In this document: piece by piece, positions 1-3,648 of the stretch
Layout of the letters: every line of letters starts with the position of its first letter
Numbering within the stretch: position 1 is the first letter of the stretch
Assembly: GCA_030036915.1 (NCBI GenBank)
Contig: JASHSC010000475.1
Location: 1 to 7,259, forward strand
DNA length: 7,259 bases
Reading direction: 5' to 3'
Origin: Terriglobia bacterium
GTDB taxonomy: Bacteria; Acidobacteriota; Terriglobia; UBA7540
Notes under the pieces: model-generated
Told to the model about the DNA's origin: nothing
Databases searched by the model: none
What the model saw: the letters and a program-made list of their open reading frames with translations, nothing else
Position numbers and translations under genes: made by a program

Positions 1-443
1 TCGATGTCGGCGGAAGTGAACTGGTCAAGCATGACATAGCCGCGCGAATCGGCGAAACTCTGAAGTTGCTTGGTGAAGGTTTTGTATTTGCGGAGCGTCG
101 CCGGCGCAATCTCGTCACCCTCGCGAAGCGTGAGGAAGACCTTGACGGCCTCGTCGATCGTGATGCGGCTGGGTGGAGGTGCCGGCGCGGGCGCCTCGGG
201 TTTGATTTCGCCGTCCCATGAGCCGGCTACCTCCCATTGGGCAGCGATGATCTTGGCCTCATTCCAATCTGCGGTGCCGGTCTGCCGACGATTGAACCGT
301 CCGGCAAGCGTGCCCGAGGCGTGAATGAGGCAGCCGCACCTTTTCCAGCCGCGACGGCTCTCCTCAAACTGTCCGGTCCGTTCGTCCTCGGGGAGCCGGG
401 CCTCGCATTCCTTCCGGTGGCGGCGATAGAGTCTGAGCGCCAT
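1..443 (-). CDS. Tyrosine recombinase/integrase, 5' part (runs off left edge)
   Basis: This reading frame has no stop from its ATG at 443 down to the window edge, giving 147 N-terminal residues. It begins MALRLYRRHRKEC. A WKRCGC motif lies at about residues 33-38, followed by a G-x-x-x-GRFNRRQTG strand and a DWNEAKIIAAQWE helix. After a Pro/Ala linker (about 84-93) comes a core-binding (SAM-like) domain with ITIDEAVKVFL and TLRKYKTFTKQLQSFADSRG. This order matches phage-type integrases. The catalytic R-H-R-Y domain would lie outside the window, so activity cannot be judged. An in-frame TGA at 456-458 leaves 443 as the only ATG. The gene starts 84 bp from the 3' end of a tRNA-Ser gene and reads away from it, as expected for an integrase of a tRNA-integrated island. 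The family call is inferred from the N-terminal half only. Confidence 0.8.
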   Translation of the reverse strand, partial: MALRLYRRHRKECEARLPEDERTGQFEESRRGWKRCGCLIHASGTLAGRFNRRQTGTADWNEAKIIAAQWEVAGSWDGEIKPEAPAPAPPPSRITIDEAVKVFLTLREGDEIAPATLRKYKTFTKQLQSFADSRGYVMLDQFTSADI

Positions 444-457
444 AAAGTTCGTCGCTC

Positions 458-463
458 ATTATA
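458..463 (-). promoter_or_regulatory. Integrase -10 box (TATAAT)
   Basis: The minus strand reads a perfect TATAAT here, 14 nt before the integrase ATG at 443. No good -35 hexamer is visible 17 bp upstream. That position is instead occupied by a pair of direct repeats (470-488), which suggests a regulated promoter. The predicted leader is short, about 8 nt. Confidence 0.5.
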
Positions 464-469
464 AAACAG

Positions 470-488
470 ATTGCACGCCATTGCACGC
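470..488. repeat. Two 10-bp-spaced direct repeats in the integrase promoter
   Basis: ATTGCACGC occurs at 470-478 and again at 480-488, exactly one helical turn apart (GCGTGCAAT on the integrase strand). The pair sits between the tRNA 3' end and the integrase -10 box. Arm-type integrase sites, excisionase sites or a repressor operator are all possible. The repeats are visible directly, but their function is inferred. Confidence 0.6.
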
Positions 489-526
489 TGAAATTGTAAT
501 TTCTCTTTATCTTATTGAAAAGATTA

Positions 527-620
527 TGGCGGAGAGGGTGGGATTCGAACCCACGTGCCCGCTTTTGGCAGGCAAGACGCTTTCGAGGCGCCCCCGTTAT
601 GACCGCTTCGGTACCTCTCC
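527..620 (-). tRNA. tRNA-Ser, anticodon CGA
   Basis: The minus strand folds into a complete class II tRNA. The acceptor stem is GGAGAGG/CCTCTCC and the D stem CCG/CGG. The anticodon stem GGCGC/GCGTC encloses the loop CTCGAAA, giving anticodon CGA, which reads UCG serine codons. A long variable arm (GCCTGC/GCGGGC, loop CAAAA) is diagnostic of Ser/Leu/Tyr tRNAs. The T arm is GTGGG-TTCGAAT-CCCAC, the discriminator base is G, and CCA is encoded. The gene lies 42 bp beyond the tadA stop on the same strand. Its 3' half is the probable attachment site of the adjacent integrase-bearing island. Confidence 0.95.
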
Positions 621-662
621 GCGGTACATCGAAAATCGAAACTTGAAGCTCGCGGCTGCGTG

Positions 663-1157
663 CTATGGGTCGTTGGATTTCCTGCGCGCCCGGAAAAAAT
701 TGCGTAACACTGCCGCGCAAGCATCCACAAGCACCCCTGAAACGATATCGGCCCGATGATTTAATCCCGGGTGGTCAAGAATGTTCAGCACCGACCCGCA
801 GGCACCGGCCTTCGGGTCGCGCGCGCCAAACACCGTGCGTCGCAAGCGCGCTTGAACAATAGCTCCCGCGCACATCGCGCAAGGTTCGATTGTAACATAC
901 AGGTCGCACCCCTCCAGCCGGTAGTTGCCCGCCTTGCGCGCCGCGCGCCGCAGCGCCAGGATCTCCGCGTGTGCGGACGGGTCGTGCAAATGAATCGGGC
1001 GATTGTGTGCGCGCGCCAGCACGCGCCCGTCACGCACGACGACGGCACCGGCAGGAACCTCGCCTTCGCGCATTCCGCGCTCCGCCTCGCGCAGCGCCGC
1101 GCGCATGAACCGCTCGTCCGTGGAAGCTCCATCAACTCTCGCCGGTCTTTTCAGCAT
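663..1157 (-). CDS. tadA: tRNA-specific adenosine deaminase TadA
   Basis: A 164-residue cytoplasmic zinc deaminase. By family knowledge it converts the wobble adenosine A34 of tRNA-Arg(ACG) to inosine, so that one tRNA reads several CGN codons. The signature is complete: HAE at residues 63-65 (zinc ligand His63, proton shuttle Glu65) and PCAMCAGA at 92-99 (zinc ligands Cys93 and Cys96). The FMRAALREAERG helix and the EVPAGAVVVRDG strand typical of TadA precede them, and length is normal. The tRNA-Ser gene follows 42 bp downstream on the same strand, so the two may share a transcript. The ATG at 1157 is preceded by TACGAT only 6 nt upstream and no Shine-Dalgarno, so a leaderless message is possible. 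Met18 is an alternative start. Guanine and other cytidine/adenosine deaminases are less likely given the TadA-type motif set. Confidence 0.93.
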   Translation of the reverse strand: MLKRPARVDGASTDERFMRAALREAERGMREGEVPAGAVVVRDGRVLARAHNRPIHLHDPSAHAEILALRRAARKAGNYRLEGCDLYVTIEPCAMCAGAIVQARLRRTVFGARDPKAGACGSVLNILDHPGLNHRADIVSGVLVDACAAVLRNFFRARRKSNDP

Positions 1158-1210
1158 GAATCCATCGTAACACGCAGGGGTTTTCGGACATCAGTTTTCA
1201 AGCAATCATC

Positions 1211-1227
1211 CTCCGGCAAAGCCGGAG
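1211..1227. repeat. Perfect 7-bp hairpin CTCCGGC-AAA-GCCGGAG
   Basis: A perfect inverted repeat with a 3-nt loop lies 54 bp upstream of the tadA start. It has no T-run on either side, so it is not a classical terminator. A small dispersed palindrome or a regulator site are both possible. Confidence 0.4.
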
Positions 1228-1254
1228 AAGCTGTGAAGAAATCAGGTCAGCAGA

Positions 1255-1361
1255 AAAACACCTCACGCAAAGGCGCCAAGGCGCAAAGCACCGCCAAGAA
1301 AAGCAAGCACTTTCCGCCTTGCCTAACTTTGCGTCTTTGCGCCTTTGCGTGAGATTGTTTT
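1255..1361. repeat. 107-bp palindromic repeat (MITE/REP-like)
   Basis: The left arm AAAACA-CCTCACGCAAAGGCGC (1255-1276) is mirrored by the right arm, which ends TTTGCGTGAGATTGTTTT (1344-1361). Over the core 27 bp (1262-1288 against 1327-1353) the arms match at 25 positions when one is reverse-complemented. Internally the arms are built from short CGCAAAG/CGCCAAG/CGTCTTTG units. The element fills the gap between tadA and the isomerase gene and contains no reading frame of interest. Such dispersed palindromes are common in soil bacterial genomes. Copy number here cannot be judged from one window. Confidence 0.6.
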
Positions 1362-1422
1362 CACCTTGCACGTCCCTGCTGAGTTGGTGTAGTAATGGCG
1401 ATGCCATTCTGAATAATGGGAG

Positions 1423-1428
1423 AAGGGA
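1423..1428 (+). promoter_or_regulatory. Shine-Dalgarno that sets the isomerase start
   Basis: AAGGGA within GAGAAGGGATCGAC lies about 5-10 nt before the ATGATG at 1434-1439. An earlier in-frame ATG at 1416 would lie upstream of this site and would put six extra residues before the Tat motif, so 1434 is preferred. Confidence 0.6.
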
Positions 1429-1433
1429 TCGAC

Positions 1434-2303
1434 ATGATGAATCGAAGAAAATTCTTGAATCGCAGCGCCCTGGGGCTCGCGTCGTTGGCCGCCGCGCAGG
1501 CGCCACGCTCACTCTTTGCCAACCCTTACGGCATGCCCATCGGCCTCCAGCTTTACACCCTGCGCGACGATCTTCAGAAGAATATGGAGGGGACGCTCAA
1601 GCAAGTCGCGACAATCGGAATCAAGGAAGTTGAGCTTTACGATCTCTACGGAAAGCCCCCCGCGGAATTCCGCAAAATTCTGGACGACGATGGCCTCAGT
1701 GCCCCCAGCGGGCATTACATGACCAAAAATTTGCATGGAAACTGGCAGCAGGATATTGAAAATGCCAAAATCATCGGGATGAAATACATGGTGAACGCCA
1801 TCATTCAGCCCGAGGAGCGGAAAACCTTCGACGACTGGAGGCGCCTGGCTGACCTCTTCAACAAGGCCGGAGAGCAAACCCGGAAGGCAGGAATCCAATA
1901 CTGCTATCACAACCACAACTTCGAGTTTCAAAAGTTCGGAGATACCACTGCCTATGAATTTCTTCTCAAGACGCTCGATCCCAAGCTCGTGCAACTTGAA
2001 ATGGATTGCTTCTGGGTGACGCACGCCGGCCAGGATCCCGTGGCCTATTTCAAGAAATACCCCGGCCGGTTCCCGCTGCTTCACATCAAGGATATGAAAG
2101 ACCATCCCGCCGTGGCTCATGATTTCGACGCCAGGATGGGCCTCTTCGCGCCCGTCGGCCACGGCACAATTGATTGGAAGCGCATTTTCGCGGCGGCGCC
2201 CACCGGAGGAATGAAGCACTTCTTCATCGAGCAGGATTACTGCGAACAGCCGCCGCTGGAAGCTGTGAGGATGAGTTACGCGTACCTTCACAGCCTGACG
2301 TGA
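1434..2303 (+). CDS. Tat-exported sugar phosphate isomerase/epimerase (TIM-barrel)
   Basis: A 289-residue protein of the xylose-isomerase-like TIM-barrel (AP_endonuc_2) family. The N-terminus NRRKFLNRSALGLASLAAA is a Tat-type signal peptide with its twin arginine at residues 4-5, and LFA at 27-29 is the likely cleavage site. The mature enzyme is therefore predicted to act outside the cytoplasm. The family's metal and active-site set is visible: VELYD (Glu67), YHNHNFEF (His159, His161, Glu164), LEMDCFW (Asp191), LLHIKD (His217, Asp220) and FIEQD (Glu266). Family members interconvert or epimerise sugars and inositols. The substrate cannot be told here. The gene converges on a PilZ gene, with stop codons 29 bp apart. 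Its last 30 codons are repeated downstream as a remnant at 3027-3116. Confidence 0.85.
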   Translation: MMNRRKFLNRSALGLASLAAAQAPRSLFANPYGMPIGLQLYTLRDDLQKNMEGTLKQVATIGIKEVELYDLYGKPPAEFRKILDDDGLSAPSGHYMTKNLHGNWQQDIENAKIIGMKYMVNAIIQPEERKTFDDWRRLADLFNKAGEQTRKAGIQYCYHNHNFEFQKFGDTTAYEFLLKTLDPKLVQLEMDCFWVTHAGQDPVAYFKKYPGRFPLLHIKDMKDHPAVAHDFDARMGLFAPVGHGTIDWKRIFAAAPTGGMKHFFIEQDYCEQPPLEAVRMSYAYLHSLT

Positions 2304-2332
2304 GGTTTGCGCAGACGTGGAAGCATCGCGCA

Positions 2333-2707
2333 CTAAGGCGTGGTGCGTCGCGTGGGCGGGGGATCTTCGCGCAGGTCGGTGGTCCAATCATCTGGTGGGA
2401 ACGAAATTCCCCAGATATTTTGCGCTTCCATTAATTGCAGCGCTACGCTGCGCATGCCATCCGGCGATTGATTTACGTCCAGCCATACAACTTTGGAATT
2501 CGCCGACTTGCCGTTGGCGGGATTCTCAATCAGAATCTCTGCGCCCAACTTCAGTCGCCGGGTGGTGGCAATCTTCCCCCCGTGCTTATTCACCACCTGA
2601 GTGCGCACACCTTCGCTAAAATCACTTCCATCGATATCCACTCCTGAGATAACAACGGGAATAGAGATGGAAAGACGTGTGCTTCTGCGGTCCTGAGCCT
2701 GCTTCAT
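2333..2707 (-). CDS. PilZ-domain protein, copy 1
   Basis: A small soluble protein of 124 residues with no signal peptide or membrane segment. It opens with DRRSTR, which fits the RxxxR motif that contacts c-di-GMP in PilZ domains. The barrel continues through VVNKHGGKIATTRRLKLG and KVVWLD to NIWGISFPPDDW. The second PilZ motif, normally (D/N)xSxxG, is replaced by NKHGG, so c-di-GMP binding is uncertain. I chose the ATG at 2707 because a GGAG site lies 5 nt upstream. An ATG at 2722 adds MGGAP and is the main alternative. An ATG at 2785 falls within the promoter and is unlikely. The paralogue at 3161-3535 matches at about 101 of 129 residues, counted by eye from the longer start. Confidence 0.82.
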   Translation of the reverse strand: MKQAQDRRSTRLSISIPVVISGVDIDGSDFSEGVRTQVVNKHGGKIATTRRLKLGAEILIENPANGKSANSKVVWLDVNQSPDGMRSVALQLMEAQNIWGISFPPDDWTTDLREDPPPTRRTTP

Positions 2708-2756
2708 TGGTGCTCCGCCCATATTATTGGCACTCGGACTGGCGAATCTGAGGGGT

Positions 2757-2785
2757 ATTGTAACGGGCAATTGTCCGTAGGGCAA
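2757..2785 (-). promoter_or_regulatory. Promoter of PilZ copy 1
   Basis: The minus strand reads TTGCCC (2780-2785), a 17-bp spacer, then TACAAT (2757-2762). Transcription would start near 2750, about 43 nt before the chosen ATG. The same spacing recurs at the same relative place in the second PilZ copy, which supports it. Confidence 0.6.
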
Positions 2786-2843
2786 TGCCTAAAACCAGAT
2801 TATGCCTAAAGCTTTATTAGTGGCTGGATTGCGGCAGACAGTC

Positions 2844-3024
2844 CTACTTTTGAGGGTCGAGATAAACCCCGCCCCGCGGCAGCAGGGTCGATTGCTAGCT
2901 GGCTTTGCCACGTAAGGTGATTCCCCTCGCAAGCGGCGGAATCGGTCGCGCCGCTTCTGCTGAACCGCGCCTCGGGGGTGCGCAGAATTTCGCGACAGAG
3001 GCACGCATCTGACCCCCCCGCGAT
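2844..3024 (-). pseudogene. glgB 3'-end remnant, frameshifted
   Basis: Read on the minus strand, codons 3024 to about 2900 give ACLCREILRTPEARF, then SGATDSAACEGNHLTWQSQ. This aligns with GlgB residues 690-731 (ACFYREILNTDDTRF..., ...HIAWQNQ), with 20 of 36 matches in the best stretch. After WQSQ an 8-nt deletion relative to glgB shifts the frame. The tail then resumes in the new frame, with an early TAG, as LPRGGVYLDPQK plus a TAG stop at 2844-2846, against LPPLGVVYLKPQR-stop in GlgB. Its length is exactly that of the matching glgB segment minus 8 nt. It has no start and no catalytic part. It is the right-hand breakpoint product of the local tandem duplication. Confidence 0.88.
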
Positions 3025-3026
3025 AA

Positions 3027-3116
3027 GCGATGGATCACTTCTTCATCGAGCAGGATTACTGCGAGCGGCCGCCGTTAGAAGCAGTGGATTTGAGTTATGA
3101 GTATCTTCACAGCCTC
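3027..3116 (+). pseudogene. Isomerase 3'-end remnant
   Basis: The plus strand encodes MDHFFIEQDYCERPPLEAV, then DLSYEYLHSLA. This aligns with the last 30 residues of the intact isomerase (MKHFFIEQDYCEQPPLEAV...) at 24 of 30 positions. The parental TGA stop has become a sense codon, so the frame runs on, antisense to the PilZ gene. No signal peptide or barrel precedes it, and homology stops at the junction with the glgB remnant. It is a non-functional leftover of tandem duplication. The metal ligand Glu of FIEQD survives only as a relic. Confidence 0.87.
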
Positions 3117-3152
3117 GCGCAAGGTCTGCCGGATTTAGCGGACGTGAGTTCC

Positions 3153-3169
3153 AGTCCCAGTCAGGGACT
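3153..3169. repeat. 6-bp hairpin over the PilZ copy 2 stop codon
   Basis: AGTCCC-AGTCA-GGGACT is a perfect 6-bp stem with a 5-nt loop that includes the PilZ stop codon. No T-run follows on the minus strand, so a terminator role is doubtful. Copy 1 lacks it. Confidence 0.3.
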
Positions 3170-3535
3170 AGTGCGACCGTCCGTCGGAGGATCTTCACGC
3201 AGCTCGACGGTCCAATCGTCAGGGGGAAACGAAATCCCCCAGATATTCTGCGCTTCCATCAACTGGAGAGCCACATTGCGCATATCGTCACGCGATGGAT
3301 TTCCATCCAGCCACACCACCTTCGAATTTACTGACCTGCCGTTGGCGGGATTTTCGATCAAGACCTCCGCGCCCATCAACAGGCGGCGAGTGGTGGCAAT
3401 CTTCGCGCCGTGCTTGTTCAGCACCTGGGTGCGCACGTCCTCGCTAAAATCTCTCCCTTCAATGTCCTCTCCTGAGATAACAATGGGAATGGAAATAGCC
3501 AGGCGCGTGCTTCTGCGTCCTTCAGCCTGCGGCAT
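3161..3535 (-). CDS. PilZ-domain protein, copy 2
   Basis: A 124-residue paralogue of the protein encoded at 2333-2707. It has the same architecture: GRRSTR (RxxxR motif) near the N-terminus, a central LNKHGAKIATTRRLLMG in place of the canonical (D/N)xSxxG, then KVVWLD and NIWGISFPPDDW. Twenty-two residues around the last motif are unchanged between the copies, while the N- and C-terminal tails differ most. The ATG at 3535 is chosen because GGAG (3541-3544) lies 5 nt upstream. The alternative ATG at 3550 adds MGGAT. The gene lies downstream of glgB on the same strand but has its own promoter. Its persistence as an open frame, while both flanking remnants decayed, suggests selection to keep it. 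Its partner or target is unknown. Confidence 0.83.
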   Translation of the reverse strand: MPQAEGRRSTRLAISIPIVISGEDIEGRDFSEDVRTQVLNKHGAKIATTRRLLMGAEVLIENPANGRSVNSKVVWLDGNPSRDDMRNVALQLMEAQNIWGISFPPDDWTVELREDPPTDGRTSP

Positions 3536-3576
3536 GGTGGCTCCGCCCATATTTGCACGCGGACTGGGGAACCTTG

Positions 3577-3602
3577 GGGCGTATTCTAACAGGTATACGC
3601 CC
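3577..3602. promoter_or_regulatory. Inverted repeat around the PilZ copy 2 -10 box
   Basis: GGGCGTAT (3577-3584) and ATACGCCC (3595-3602) form a perfect 8-bp inverted repeat with a 10-bp spacer enclosing the -10 box. This geometry suits a dimeric repressor. The matching place in copy 1 lacks the right arm, so control of the two PilZ genes may differ. Confidence 0.4.
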
Positions 3603-3611
3603 GGAAGACAA
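3583..3611 (-). promoter_or_regulatory. Promoter of PilZ copy 2
   Basis: The minus strand reads TTGTCT (3606-3611), a 17-bp spacer, then TAGAAT (3583-3588), the same layout as upstream of PilZ copy 1. The -35 lies within a small palindrome, GAAGAC-AAT-GTCTTC (3604-3618). Confidence 0.6.
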
Positions 3612-3648
3612 TGTCTTCAACTATATTACTGGACGGAATTCTGCGAGC

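Larger units (their letters stand above)
1..526. mobile_element. Edge of a tRNA-integrated genomic island or prophage
   Basis: An integrase gene lies directly behind an intact tRNA-Ser 3' end, and the strip between them (491-526) is AT-rich, unlike the GC-rich surroundings. This is the usual layout of an island that inserted by recombination within the tRNA 3' half and rebuilt it. The distal attachment repeat is outside the window, so the extent is unknown and the right boundary is taken as the base next to the encoded CCA. Confidence 0.5.
2208..3026. repeat. Tandem duplication, copy 1 (isomerase end + PilZ + glgB end)
   Basis: This block holds the last codons of the intact isomerase gene, the first PilZ gene with its promoter, and a decayed 3' end of glgB. 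Every part recurs in the same order and orientation at about 3027-3840, and the two lengths differ by only about 5 bp. The outer ends are the breakpoints within the isomerase and glgB genes, placed to within a few bases. Confidence 0.85.

Noticed and set aside
364..720. A 118-codon minus-strand open frame
   Set aside because: It crosses the tRNA-Ser gene and parts of tadA and the integrase gene in another frame.
771..1352. A 193-codon plus-strand open frame
   Set aside because: It is antisense to tadA and runs through the palindromic repeat.
1262..1353. Possible CRISPR-like array
   Set aside because: The repeats are inverted arms of one palindrome, not regularly spaced direct repeats, and no cas gene is near.
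1509..2387. A 292-codon minus-strand open frame
   Set aside because: It is antisense to the isomerase gene and shows no domain of its own.
2723..2785. An upstream start for PilZ copy 1 that adds residues before MGGAP
   Set aside because: The extension overlaps the predicted -35/-10 boxes and has no counterpart in PilZ copy 2.
2789..3004. A 71-codon minus-strand open frame
   Set aside because: It reads the glgB remnant in the wrong frame. The frame that aligns with GlgB is a different one and is broken.
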